A stretch of 64,000 nucleotides of DNA, from contig OZ242200.1 of assembly GCA_965205995.1 (NCBI GenBank), forward strand, positions 372,001 through 436,000. The letters are read 5' to 3'. Below, one piece after another: positions 17,701-26,136 of this stretch; positions within the stretch are counted from its first letter, which is position 1, and the number at the start of each line of letters is the position of its first letter. The DNA comes from MPNO01 sp965205995 (GTDB taxonomy: Bacteria; Pseudomonadota; Alphaproteobacteria; MPNO01). Both the position numbers and the translations under genes were made by a program. Below the pieces are notes generated by a model that was not told the origin of the DNA, did no database searches, and saw only the letters and a program-made list of their open reading frames with translations.

Positions 17701-18708
17701 GGCGCGATGCAGGTCGAGCAGGTCGAGGACGGTCGCTGGGTCCCGCCGTCCGAAGCCGCATTCGGTGCCGATTCCGAAGCCGGTGACGACGCGCTCGGCT
17801 GCGGCGATCCGCTTTCTCGCGCCCGCGGTCCCGTCGGTGAGGTGGACCAGCCCGAGATGGAGCCGGGTCGGCGGGTCGAGCGCGAGACCGGCGAGCGGCG
17901 CGAAATAGGCCTCGTCGTCGCGGTCGCGCGGAACCGGGATGTGGATCCAGTCGACCGGGCGCGAGACCGACGCGGCGATCGCATTGGCGATGCGCACCAG
18001 GACGGCCGTGTCCTCCGGTTCCTTCCAGTGGCGGTGGTTCATGTCGCCGTAGCAGAGGTGGTAGCCGAGCTCGACCCCCGCCGGAACCGCGTCGCCGAGC
18101 CGCGCCAGGCGCTCGATGAGCCCGGCCTCCGGCGCCGCGCCGAGAAACGGAACCGGGTAAAGCCGCTCGAATATGCTCATCTCGGTCGCGACGTCCCACT
18201 GCACCGAGAGCGCGGCGGCGGGCACCGCCCGGCGGATCGCGGCGAGCTCGGCCAGCATGCGGGCCTCGTAGAGCGGCTCGACCTCCCCCTGGTCGCGATA
18301 GGCGATGAACGAATAGACCGGCGCGAAGGGTGTCGGCAGGCAGATCTGGAACCGGCAATGTCCAGGAACCGCGCCGTCGGCCACGGCTTCCCGGAAAGCC
18401 CGCCAGGACGCGGCGGCCTCGCGGGCGAAGCCGAGCTCGCCGATGTCGAGATCGGCCGCGCCCCGCCCCGGCGCGAAGCGATAGGGGGGTCTGAGCTGGT
18501 AGTCGCGCTCGCGCGCCGGCGATGCGGTCAGCGCCGCCTGCGCGGCGAACACGGGCTGCTGCCAGGCGATCCAGTTGGCGCGGATGCCGGTCTCGCCGTC
18601 GGGGATCCGCGAGAGGCGGTGGCCGAGCCGTTGCCCCGCCGCGCGAAACACCGCGCCGGCGTCGGCGAGCGGAATGCTGCCGACGAGATGGACCGGCCGG
18701 CCGGCCAT
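17689..18708 (-). CDS. UROD/MetE-like protein
   Basis: 339 residues. A TIM barrel like the C-terminal half of cobalamin-independent methionine synthase: HLVGSIPLAD at the start, LGYHLCYGDMNHRHW near residue 208 and GIGTECGFGRRDP near 315 supply the His, Cys and Cys that would bind zinc. Without the N-terminal MetE domain it cannot be a classical MetE. Such short members are uncharacterised methyltransferases, often in catabolic operons. It lies 2 bp from the RidA gene upstream and probably shares its transcript. Function unknown. Confidence 0.75.
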   Translation of the reverse strand: MAGRPVHLVGSIPLADAGAVFRAAGQRLGHRLSRIPDGETGIRANWIAWQQPVFAAQAALTASPARERDYQLRPPYRFAPGRGAADLDIGELGFAREAAASWRAFREAVADGAVPGHCRFQICLPTPFAPVYSFIAYRDQGEVEPLYEARMLAELAAIRRAVPAAALSVQWDVATEMSIFERLYPVPFLGAAPEAGLIERLARLGDAVPAGVELGYHLCYGDMNHRHWKEPEDTAVLVRIANAIAASVSRPVDWIHIPVPRDRDDEAYFAPLAGLALDPPTRLHLGLVHLTDGTAGARKRIAAAERVVTGFGIGTECGFGRRDPATVLDLLDLHRAVAV

Positions 18709-18710
18709 CC

Positions 18711-19115
18711 TCAGATCTCGACCACCGCGAGCAAATCGACCTCGATCAGGAACTGGGGGTTGGAGAGCCGGGTGACCCCGACCAGGGTCGAGGGGGCGGG
18801 CTTCTCGGGGTCGCCGAAGACGGGCGTCGTCGGATCGGTCTGGACCCGCAGATATTCGTCCACGTCGAGGACGAAGATGCGCCGGTAGACCACATCCCCC
18901 CAGCCCGCGCCCGCCGCCTTGAGCTGGGTTTCGAGATTCTCCATCACCGCGATGTATTGCGCCCGGTAATCGCCCGGCGCGACGGGACGGTAGTTCTCGT
19001 CCGACGGTGTCTGCCCGGCGACGAAGACCAGCTTCATCGGCCCCGTGACGGTGACCACCCGGGTAAAGGCGGGGTGCTTGTAGATGCCGTCCGGATTGAT
19101 GTGTTCGCGCGCCAT
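18711..19115 (-). CDS. RidA/YjgF family protein
   Basis: 134 residues from ATG 19115 behind AGGGAGGA; a longer upstream start is less likely. RidA proteins are small trimers that hydrolyse reactive enamine/imine intermediates. Visible are LVFVAGQTPSD (about residue 28), RIFVLDVDEYL and the C-terminal FLIEVDLLAVV strand. The Arg of the canonical signature (R105 in E. coli) falls in a region reading VGVTRLSNPQFLIE, so the catalytic Arg may be shifted; it may belong to one of the divergent Rid subfamilies. It is paired with the MetE-like gene. Confidence 0.88.
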   Translation of the reverse strand: MAREHINPDGIYKHPAFTRVVTVTGPMKLVFVAGQTPSDENYRPVAPGDYRAQYIAVMENLETQLKAAGAGWGDVVYRRIFVLDVDEYLRVQTDPTTPVFGDPEKPAPSTLVGVTRLSNPQFLIEVDLLAVVEI

Positions 19116-19146
19116 CGGCGTCCTCCCTGGTCGTGGACGCGTCACT

Positions 19147-19833
19147 CTAGCGGACGGACGGGTCGGGCGGCAGGGAGATGTCGAAGCGGCGCCTGAGAAG
19201 ATCGTCGATCAGGTCGAAGCAGGAGCCGTAGCGTACCACCCGCATGCGCCCGACATCGATCATCGTCGAGGACCTGGCGTAGCGGTTCCAGCGGGCGAGG
19301 CCGTAATCGATCACGATGTCGGCGGCCGCGCGGATTTCCGGTTCGATGTCGCCGGCCCGGAACTTTACCCCGCGCAGCGAGATATTGGCCGACGAGCCGA
19401 TGACCAGCCGGTTGTCGGCAAAGGCGATCCGCGCCAGCGTGTCGAGGAGCGGCCCCGCGTTGAGCAGCATCGCGATCGTGCCCTCGTCGGTCGTCTGGTC
19501 GAGCACGTCGCGCTCCAGCGCGGCGAGCGCCGGATGGTCCAGCCGGCCGGGCGCGACGGTCCCCATCGGCAGGTTCGCGTCCTCGATAATCGCCGAGACG
19601 ACGGCGCGGCGATCGTCGTCCAGCACATGCAGGTCGCGATGCATTTCGAGGCAGCCGCACATCGCGTTGAGCTTCTCGGGCTTGCGCCGCTTGACCTCGA
19701 ATATCTTCCAGATGGCCTCGCCTGAAATGCCGAGGATGACGTAGCCCACATCGGTCGGGATGATCCCGATGCCGCCCGCGACAAGGGTGTCATAGACGCG
19801 TCGCGCGTCGTCCTCGTAATCATGCAATGTCAT
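19147..19833 (-). CDS. Sua5/YciO/YrdC-domain protein (threonylcarbamoyl-AMP synthase-like)
   Basis: 228 residues. Family features are GIIPTDVGYVI (about residue 23), the KRRKPEK basic motif (about 49) that binds nucleotide, and VIGSSANISLRG (about 146). TsaC/Sua5 makes threonylcarbamoyl-AMP for the t6A modification of tRNA. GGIGIIPTDVGY has Val where the typical enzyme has Thr (PTDTVYG), so this is a divergent member and may have another job. The next gene downstream encodes a TrmO-type enzyme that acts on t6A, which supports a role in the same modification. Confidence 0.8.
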   Translation of the reverse strand: MTLHDYEDDARRVYDTLVAGGIGIIPTDVGYVILGISGEAIWKIFEVKRRKPEKLNAMCGCLEMHRDLHVLDDDRRAVVSAIIEDANLPMGTVAPGRLDHPALAALERDVLDQTTDEGTIAMLLNAGPLLDTLARIAFADNRLVIGSSANISLRGVKFRAGDIEPEIRAAADIVIDYGLARWNRYARSSTMIDVGRMRVVRYGSCFDLIDDLLRRRFDISLPPDPSVR

Positions 19834-19837
19834 ATAG

Positions 19838-20317
19838 TTAGGCCGGTTTCTTCCAGTACCTGCTCATGACATCCTCGACCCATCCCGGCTCCACGATCTC
19901 GCCGCGCGGGGCGAAGGCGGTCATGTAGGGCTTGATGTCGATCACCGGCGTGCCGTCGATCGCGTCGAGCCCCTGGACGTGGATCTTCGTCCCCTCCACG
20001 CCGAGCACGCGGCACACCGTCGAGCCGATGAGGTTGGGGCGGTAATGCCCGCGCTGGGCGAAGATGCCGGTCAGCGGCAGATCGGGGTTGTTGCGCGGAT
20101 GGCGCGCGCCGGAGACGATCGTCGCCGGATCGGCGGCGTGGAAGCGGAACAGGACGACGGCGTGGGAGAACGTCTCCAGGCCCCGGATCGCGTCCGCGCC
20201 GAGCCAGTCGGTGTCGAGCTCGATGGTGGCGACCACGCTGTCCCAGTCGTCGTTGAACGGCTCCTTGCGGCCTCCGCGGACGGTGCCGACGGGACGGAGT
20301 TCGACGGTCGCCGTCAC
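19838..20317 (-). CDS. trmO: TrmO-family tRNA (N6-threonylcarbamoyl-A37) methyltransferase
   Basis: 159 residues from GTG 20317, which overlaps the stop of the nitroreductase gene (GTGA); GTG 20338 is an alternative. The UPF0066/TrmO fold shows LFRFHAAD, RGHYRPNLIGSTVC (about residue 96, the SAM-binding RPNPIG motif with Leu for Pro) and LDAIDGTPVIDIKPY (about 124). TrmO methylates t6A37 of threonine tRNAs to m6t6A. It lies 4 bp before the Sua5/YrdC-like gene, so two steps of A37 modification sit side by side. Confidence 0.85.
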   Translation of the reverse strand: MTATVELRPVGTVRGGRKEPFNDDWDSVVATIELDTDWLGADAIRGLETFSHAVVLFRFHAADPATIVSGARHPRNNPDLPLTGIFAQRGHYRPNLIGSTVCRVLGVEGTKIHVQGLDAIDGTPVIDIKPYMTAFAPRGEIVEPGWVEDVMSRYWKKPA

Positions 20318-20898
20318 GATGCGCCCGGCGGCGTCCACTCGCGAACCACGGTCTCGTACTCCGCCCGCGTGCGTTCGCTCGGCGGCTCCTTGGCCGTGCC
20401 GATATAGACGAAACCCGCCACCCGCTCGTTCTCGCCGCAGCCGAGCGCGGCCGCGACGTCGCCGTTATAGGCCGGCCACTCGGTCAGCCATTGCGCGGAA
20501 TAGCCGATCGCGTGCGCGGCATTCAGCATGTTCATGCAGGTCGCCCCGCTCGACAGCGTCTGCTCCCATTCCGGGATCTTGTGCCCGGGCGTGACGCGCG
20601 AGATCACGGCGACGATGACCGGCGCGCGCTGGAACCGCTCGCGCTCGACCTCGACCAGCTCGTCGAACGCGTCCGGGTTCTCCTTGCTGAACGCGTCCGC
20701 GAGCACGTCGCCGAAGGCAATTCGCGCCGCGCCCTTGATGAGGATGAACCGCCACGGGCCGAGCTTGCCGTGATCCGGCACCCGCATGCCGGCCTTGAGG
20801 ATGGTGTCGAGCTCGACGTCGCTCGGGCCCGGGTCGCCCAGATTGCGGGCGGTCACCGAACGGCGGGTCATGAGGAAGTCGATGATTTCGGCGCGCAT
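20314..20898 (-). CDS. Nitroreductase family protein
   Basis: 194 residues, ATG behind TAGGAGGAAACC. An FMN-dependent, dimeric nitroreductase: TRRSVTARNL (residues 11-20) binds the FMN phosphate, GKLGPWRFILIKG (about 44) and GATCMNMLNAAHAIGYSAQW (about 121) are family signatures. The sequence is closest in look to the YdjA-type subgroup with short length. It may reduce nitro compounds, quinones or act in a catabolic step. It heads the unit that includes the TrmO- and Sua5-like genes. Confidence 0.92.
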   Translation of the reverse strand: MRAEIIDFLMTRRSVTARNLGDPGPSDVELDTILKAGMRVPDHGKLGPWRFILIKGAARIAFGDVLADAFSKENPDAFDELVEVERERFQRAPVIVAVISRVTPGHKIPEWEQTLSSGATCMNMLNAAHAIGYSAQWLTEWPAYNGDVAAALGCGENERVAGFVYIGTAKEPPSERTRAEYETVVREWTPPGAS

Positions 20899-21002
20899 GG
20901 TTTCCTCCTAGCCGTCCGAGGCGGCGCAAGCGGCGCGCAGCCCTTGCGGCCTCCGTTTCCTCGGTCCATGTCGATACAAGCGATCCCGGGACGTAAGCGG
21001 TC

Positions 21003-21254
21003 CTATTCCGCCGCCTGCCGGCCCGCGACCGCGTCGCGGAGGCCTTCGAGCAGCCCTTCGACCCGGGCGACCCGCTCGACCAAGGCTGTCAGCCTCTCAT
21101 CCAGGGCGTCGACCCGTCGCTCCAGGCCGTCGAACCGCCGCTCGAACCGTTGATCGAGCCGGTCGATCCTGCGGTCGAGCCGGCCGAAGAGGGTGAGCAT
21201 CACCCCGGCCAAGGCGACCCCGACTGTGAGGATGGCGATCAACTCGGGCGACAT
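21003..21254 (-). CDS. Small membrane-anchored coiled-coil protein
   Basis: 83 residues. One transmembrane segment near the N-terminus (LIAILTVGVALAGVMLTLFG) is followed by a long heptad-rich part (repeated RLDRRIDRLDQRFERR-type units, residues 25-75) that should form a coiled coil in the cytoplasm. Proteins of this kind are common next to unrelated genes and are often of phage or toxin-related origin; no function is known. The start and high-GC codon use look normal for the window. Confidence 0.7.
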   Translation of the reverse strand: MSPELIAILTVGVALAGVMLTLFGRLDRRIDRLDQRFERRFDGLERRVDALDERLTALVERVARVEGLLEGLRDAVAGRQAAE

Positions 21255-21305
21255 GGGTCCAACCTAATGCAGGCCTCGCCGGATGTCATCACCCGCTCCG
21301 GAAAG

Positions 21306-22952
21306 TCATGCGGGCGAGCGCGCCTGTGCGCGCTCCCGTTCGAGAGCGCGGAGCGCTCCCCGTTGGATCTTGCCCGTGGCCGTGAGCGGCAGGGCATCGA
21401 CGAACTCGATCGCGCGCGGATACTTGAAGGCGGAGATCTGCGATTTCACGAAATCCTGCAACTCGGCGGCGGCCGCGCCGTTGCCCTCGGTATCCTCCAC
21501 CAGCGCAACGAACGCCTTCACGATCGCGCCGCGGTCGGGGTCGGGCGAGCCGACGACGGCGCATTCGCGCACCTTGGGGTGTTCCATCAGCACCGCCTCG
21601 ACCTCGAGCCCGGACACGTTGTAGCCGCTGGTCAGGATCATGTCGTCGGTGCGCGCCTCGTAATAGATATAGCCGTCCCCGTCGACCCGGCAGAGATCGC
21701 CCGACAGGTTCCAGCCGTCGCGGACGTATTTCGCCTGGCGCTCCGCGTCGTCGAGATAGCGGCAGCCGTTCGGACCCTTGACGATCATCTGTCCGATCTC
21801 GCCCGGAACCGTGTCCTCGAAGTCGTCGTTCACCACCCGCACCCGGAAGCCCGGGATCTGCCTGCCGATGGCGCCCGGCTTTATGTCCTTGCCGGCGGCC
21901 GAGATGAAGATGTGGAGGAGCTCCGAAATGCCGAGCCCGTTGATCATCGAAACCCCGGTGATCTCCTTCCAGCGGTTGAACACCGCCGGCGCCAGCGGCT
22001 CGCCGCCGCCGACGCAGACCCGGAGGCTCGACAGATCGTAGCTCTCCGCCCGGTCGAGCATCAGCTTGTAGCCCGACGGGGTGGAGAAGCAAACCGTCGC
22101 CCGGGTCTTCTCGATCGTCTCCAGCAGCAATTCGGGCGTCGCGCGCTCCAGCAGCACCGTCGAGGCGCCGAAGCGCGGCGCGTCCACCAGGAAGGCGCAG
22201 AGCCCGTAGAGGAAGGCGATCTGCGGCGAGCCGCAGACGATGTCGCCCGGTCGGATGTCCACCACATGGCCGATGAAGCAATCGGCGGCGGCGAGCAAAT
22301 CGCGGTGGAAATGGATCGTCCCCTTCGGCGTCCCCGTCGAGCCCGAGGTGAAGCCGATGATGGCGACGTCCCCGGCCGAGGTGTCTACATTGGCGAATTC
22401 CGCCGGCTTGGCCGCCGCGCGGGCTTCGAGACCGTCCGCCCGGTTGCCGAAATAGAGCACCTGCCGCAGCTCGGCGCAGGACGGCGCCGCCGCCTCGATA
22501 TCGGCGGCGAGCGCATGATGGGAGATCGCGTACTGGATCCGCGCCTTGGCGGCGATGTATTCGATCTCGCGGGAGCGCAGCGTCGGCATCGTGGTGACCG
22601 CGACCCCCCCGGCCTTGAGGATCGCGTACCAGGCGGCCGCCAGCATCGGATGGTTGCCCGAGCGCAGCAGCACCCGGTTGCCGGGGACCAGGCCGCACTC
22701 CTCGACGAGGAGGTTGGCGATGCGGTTCGACATGGCGAGCACGTCGCCCCAACTCCAGACCTCCTCGCCGAAATGGAACATCGGCTTGCCGGCATAGCCC
22801 CGCGAAACCTGGTCGTCGAGCACCGCGACCGCCGCGTTCAGCCGGGGCGGATACGCGGCGAGCTCGGGCAGGACGGAATAGTCCATTTCCGGCCACAGGG
22901 CGCGCGGCGGCAATTTGTCGGCGATGAAGCTGTCGATATGCGCTGAAACCAT
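21306..22952 (-). CDS. Benzoate/2-aminobenzoate-CoA ligase-like acyl-CoA synthetase
   Basis: 548 residues. An AMP-forming ligase with the P-loop FTSGSTGTPKGTIHFHRD (about residue 190), the A5 region NGLGISELLHIF, SGDLCRVDGDGYIYYEART (about 425, the hinge Asp) and the C-terminal Lys in LPLTATGKIQRG (about 528). PKGTIHFHRD rather than PKGV is characteristic of benzoate- and anthranilate-CoA ligases. It activates an aromatic acid to its CoA thioester. The ring-hydroxylating dioxygenase operon at 53 kb handles similar compounds, but the two are far apart. Confidence 0.88.
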   Translation of the reverse strand: MVSAHIDSFIADKLPPRALWPEMDYSVLPELAAYPPRLNAAVAVLDDQVSRGYAGKPMFHFGEEVWSWGDVLAMSNRIANLLVEECGLVPGNRVLLRSGNHPMLAAAWYAILKAGGVAVTTMPTLRSREIEYIAAKARIQYAISHHALAADIEAAAPSCAELRQVLYFGNRADGLEARAAAKPAEFANVDTSAGDVAIIGFTSGSTGTPKGTIHFHRDLLAAADCFIGHVVDIRPGDIVCGSPQIAFLYGLCAFLVDAPRFGASTVLLERATPELLLETIEKTRATVCFSTPSGYKLMLDRAESYDLSSLRVCVGGGEPLAPAVFNRWKEITGVSMINGLGISELLHIFISAAGKDIKPGAIGRQIPGFRVRVVNDDFEDTVPGEIGQMIVKGPNGCRYLDDAERQAKYVRDGWNLSGDLCRVDGDGYIYYEARTDDMILTSGYNVSGLEVEAVLMEHPKVRECAVVGSPDPDRGAIVKAFVALVEDTEGNGAAAAELQDFVKSQISAFKYPRAIEFVDALPLTATGKIQRGALRALERERAQARSPA

Positions 22953-23009
22953 CGGCGGAAAGTAGTCGGGCCGCCGCGCTAAGCCAAGGCCTGCACCCCA
23001 CCCGTCATT

Positions 23010-23030
23010 TGACCAAGCACTTGACCAAGA
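23010..23030 (+). repeat. Direct repeat upstream of the toxin-antitoxin genes
   Basis: TTGACCAAG occurs at 23010-23018 and 23022-23030, a 12-bp period. TTGACC could be a -35 element, and the repeat could be the autoregulatory operator expected for a Phd-type antitoxin. There is no clear -10 sequence at the right distance. Confidence 0.35.
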
Positions 23031-23078
23031 GTAGTGTCGAAATCGTTGTGCTCGACCATCGCAGGGGACGCCGCAAAG

Positions 23079-23321
23079 ATGGCACGCCACGTGAAGATCG
23101 GAGAAGCCAAGACGCACCTCTCCGCGCTCCTCGCCGAGGTCGAGGCCGGCGAAGATCTCGTCATTTGCCGCGGCTCCACGCCGATCGCCCACGTCACACG
23201 GATCCTCTCCGCTGGCGACCATGCGGCGCTTTCCGCGACCCTCCGCCGGGAAAGGGCCAGGCAGCAGCCGGTAACCACAGCCGAAATCCTCGCCTGGCGC
23301 CACGAGGGACACACCCGCTGA
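23079..23321 (+). CDS. Phd/YefM-type antitoxin
   Basis: 80 residues from ATG 23079. The N-terminal DNA-binding fold has the typical KIGEAKTHLSALLAEVEAGE (residues 6-25), followed by DLVICRGSTPIAHV, and a flexible C-terminus that would wrap around the toxin. It neutralises the adjacent PIN-domain toxin and should repress their shared promoter. The stop overlaps the toxin start by one base (TGATG). Confidence 0.92.
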   Translation: MARHVKIGEAKTHLSALLAEVEAGEDLVICRGSTPIAHVTRILSAGDHAALSATLRRERARQQPVTTAEILAWRHEGHTR

Positions 23322-23722
23322 TGGCCTTCGTGACCGACGCCTCGATCGCGGCCGCCTGGCTGCTGCCCGACGAGGAGGCCGCGCTGGCGGAAACGGCCCT
23401 CGACCGGCTGGCCGACGAAACCGCCTGCGTCCCCGACCTGTTCTGGCACGAGCTTCGTAACCTCCTGCTCTCCGCCGAACGCCGCGGACGAATCGACCGG
23501 CACCATGCCGACGCTTCCATGGCCCGCATCCGGCGGCTTCCCATCCACTCTCCGCGCCAGTCCGAAGACCAGCACATTCTCGCACTGGCGCGTGGTCATG
23601 GTCTTACCGCCTACGATTCGAGCTACCTGGCACTCGCGATACAGGAACATTGTCCACTGGCCACGCTCGACCGCCGACTGAACGATGCCGCCGCGGCCGA
23701 GGGGTTGCCGGTCTTCGCCTGA
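23321..23722 (+). CDS. vapC: VapC-type PIN-domain ribonuclease toxin
   Basis: 133 residues. The PIN acidic cluster is complete: Asp6 (VTDASIA), Glu44 (FWHELRN), Asp99 (AYDSSYLALA) and Asp117 (LATLDRRL), which bind Mg2+/Mn2+ for RNA cleavage. VapC toxins usually cut a tRNA or rRNA. It is translationally coupled to its antitoxin. A dispersed palindromic repeat begins 26 bp after the stop. The intact catalytic residues suggest that the pair is functional. Confidence 0.93.
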   Translation: MAFVTDASIAAAWLLPDEEAALAETALDRLADETACVPDLFWHELRNLLLSAERRGRIDRHHADASMARIRRLPIHSPRQSEDQHILALARGHGLTAYDSSYLALAIQEHCPLATLDRRLNDAAAAEGLPVFA

Positions 23723-23747
23723 GCCGAATCCCGGGCCGTATCGAGGG

Positions 23748-23865
23748 TCCTTCGATACGCCGCCCTTTGGGCGGCTACTCAGGATCAGGGGGTGTTGGGC
23801 ATGCGCACTGTACCCTCACCCTCACCCTCATCCTGAGTAGCCCCCGAAGGGGGCGTATCGAAGGG
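23748..23865. repeat. Dispersed palindromic repeat, copy 1
   Basis: The outer arms are TCCTTCGATACG and CGTATCGAAGGG, each followed inwards by a GC-rich hairpin (GCCGCCCTTTGGGCGGC on the left, GCCCCCGAAGGGGGC on the right) and then CTACTCAGGATCAGG or CCTCATCCTGAGTAG. The two halves are mirror images around a unique centre. Copies at 33.4 and 35.9 kb show the same plan. Confidence 0.85.
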
Positions 23866-23932
23866 CGGCCGCGGATTGGCCCCGTGCGGCCCGGGTGCTA
23901 GGGTCCCGCGCCCGCGCCCGGAGACCCTGCCG

Positions 23933-25945
23933 ATGAACCCCTTCGTCCGCCTCGAACTGATCCGCGAATCGCTGATCGCCGTCGTCAACGAGATGCGGGC
24001 GAACATCATTCATTCGTCCTACGCGCCGATCATCTATGAGGGGCACGATTTTTCCTGCGCGCTGATGTCGGCGGACGGGCGGCAAATCGCCCAGGGGCTC
24101 GCCGACCACCCGCTGCACATCTTCGCCGTGCCCTATTCGACGCGCCAGGTGGTCGAGGCCTTCGCGGGCGACATCCATGAGGGCGATCTGTTCCTGCACA
24201 ACGACCCCTATACCGGCGGCACCCATCTGAACGACGTGCTGCTGCTGCACCCGGTGTTCTTCGAGGGCGCGCTGGCGATGTTCGCCGCCATTCGCTGCCA
24301 CTGGAACGATGTCGGCGGGATGACGCCGGGCAGCCTGTCGGGAAGGGTGAACGAGATCTATCAGGAGGGGATGCGGATCACCCCGACCCGGATCCGGTCC
24401 AAAGGCGTCATGAACGATGCGTTCCTCGAGCTCCTGTTCAACAACATGCGGGGGCGCAACGAGCGCCTCGGCGACTTCAACGCGATGCTCGGCACCGGGC
24501 GCAAGGCGGCCGAGCATATCGGCCGCCTGTTCAGGCGCTTCGGCGGGCAGGGGCTGCTCGACGGCATCGAGGAACTGATGCGGCGCTCGGAGGGGCTGCT
24601 GCGCGCGCGGATCGCCGAATGCCCCGACGGCGTCTATTTCTCCGACGGCTATATCGAGAGCGACGGTACCAACCCCGAACCCCTGGTCGTCCGCCTCAGG
24701 CTCACCGTCGAGGGCGACACGATCGCCGCCGATTTCACCGGCACCTCGGCGCAGACCAACGGGCCGACAAATTGCGGGCCGGCGATGGCGCTCAACGGGG
24801 TCGGCACCATCGTCAAGGCGTTCCTCGATCCGTCGACGCCGATCAACCACGGCTCGTTCAACCCGATCGCCGTGATCGCGCCCGAGCGCAGCATCGTCAA
24901 TGCGCGCGAGACCTCGCCCTGCGGCGGCATGGCCGAGGTCAAGTTCCTGATCGACGCGGTCGTCGCCGCGGCGATGAGCCAGGTGGTGCCGGAGATGAGC
25001 GTCGGCGACCTCAAGGGCGGGGCCAACCACATCCACATCGCCGGCCCGGCGCCGGCCGGGGACGGCACCTATATCCACTATGAATGGCCGGCCGGCGGCA
25101 CCGGCGCCTCGACCGGGGTGGACGGCAACAACGCGTGCCGCAGCTACAACGAAGGCGACTTCAACTCGATCCAGTCGGTCGAGACCGTCGAGGGCGCGTT
25201 CCCGCTGCGCGTGGAACGCTGCGAGCTGCGCCAGGGCTGCTGCGGCGACGGCGCGTTTCGCGGCGGGTTCGGGCTGCGCCGCGATATCCGCATCCTCGGC
25301 GACGGCGCGATGCTGTCGGTGCTGTCCGAGAAGAACGTCATCCCGCCTTACGGCGTCGAGGGCGGCAGGGCGGGGGCGTCCAACCGCTTCTTCGTCATCC
25401 GCGACGGCGAGGACGTGGAGCCGTCCGACATGCCGGGCAAGGTTTCGGGCTTCCGGCTGGAGGCCGGCGACATCGTGCGCGAGGAGACCGCCGGCGGCGG
25501 CGGCCACGGCGATCCGCTGACCAGGGGCCCGGAACGGGTGCGGGCGGATGTGGTCGAGGACTATCTGACGACCGGCCAGGCCGAACGGCGCTACGGAGTC
25601 GTCCTCACCCCGGAACTCGCGGTGGATGTCGAGGCGACGGAATCGAAGCGGGACGCGCTGCGGGCGGCGCGGCTTCCGGTGCGCATCGAGGCGGCGAACG
25701 AGGAGATGTTCGACGGGACCAGGCGCCGGGTCATCGTCCCCGCCGCGATCGCCGACGGGGCCGGCATCGCCGACGGCGCGCTGGTCGAGATTTCGACCGG
25801 CCGCGGCGCGCCGCTCAGGGCCTGGGCGCGGGTCGCCGAGGAGGGCTCGGCCCTGCTCGCCGGCGCGTCGAGCCTGGCGATCGTGCGCGCCTCTCCGGGA
25901 GACACGGTCGAGATCGCCTCCGCCCGCTCGGTCCCCGAGCTGTAG
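23933..25945 (+). CDS. Hydantoinase B / oxoprolinase beta family protein
   Basis: 670 residues, a little longer than the usual 520-600. The family hydrolyses cyclic amides or carboxylates with ATP together with the A subunit. Signatures are IIHSSYAPIIYEGHDFSCAL near residue 24, HNDPYTGGTHLNDV (about 101) and the acetone-carboxylase-like DFTGTSAQTNGPTNCG (about 267). The last 120 residues form an extra tail after the usual GGGGHGDPL end. It is followed by the A subunit gene after 190 bp of AT-rich DNA, so the two may have separate promoters. Confidence 0.92.
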   Translation: MNPFVRLELIRESLIAVVNEMRANIIHSSYAPIIYEGHDFSCALMSADGRQIAQGLADHPLHIFAVPYSTRQVVEAFAGDIHEGDLFLHNDPYTGGTHLNDVLLLHPVFFEGALAMFAAIRCHWNDVGGMTPGSLSGRVNEIYQEGMRITPTRIRSKGVMNDAFLELLFNNMRGRNERLGDFNAMLGTGRKAAEHIGRLFRRFGGQGLLDGIEELMRRSEGLLRARIAECPDGVYFSDGYIESDGTNPEPLVVRLRLTVEGDTIAADFTGTSAQTNGPTNCGPAMALNGVGTIVKAFLDPSTPINHGSFNPIAVIAPERSIVNARETSPCGGMAEVKFLIDAVVAAAMSQVVPEMSVGDLKGGANHIHIAGPAPAGDGTYIHYEWPAGGTGASTGVDGNNACRSYNEGDFNSIQSVETVEGAFPLRVERCELRQGCCGDGAFRGGFGLRRDIRILGDGAMLSVLSEKNVIPPYGVEGGRAGASNRFFVIRDGEDVEPSDMPGKVSGFRLEAGDIVREETAGGGGHGDPLTRGPERVRADVVEDYLTTGQAERRYGVVLTPELAVDVEATESKRDALRAARLPVRIEAANEEMFDGTRRRVIVPAAIADGAGIADGALVEISTGRGAPLRAWARVAEEGSALLAGASSLAIVRASPGDTVEIASARSVPEL

Positions 25946-25962
25946 CATTAAATACCCTGATA

Positions 25963-26008
25963 ACATAAATTATCCTTGATGCGGGACGTATTTCGACATA
26001 AATAATCC
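25963..26008. promoter_or_regulatory. AT-rich direct repeats between hydantoinase B and A genes
   Basis: ACATAAATTATCC at 25963-25975 and ACATAAATAATCC at 25996-26008 are 33 bp apart, about three helical turns, inside the most AT-rich stretch of this part of the window. This would suit a pair of regulator sites or an UP-like promoter region for the downstream gene. The binding protein is unknown. Confidence 0.4.
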
Positions 26009-26136
26009 ACGATAGAGCAAGAATGGTGAAATCCAGAGCCGGTTCAGCGTTCCCCCTCACATCGCTGCGACCGATCTGCTAAACGGGGCACCTGCCGCGC
26101 GGTCGGGCATCGAACGCGTACTTGGAAAAACCGGAT

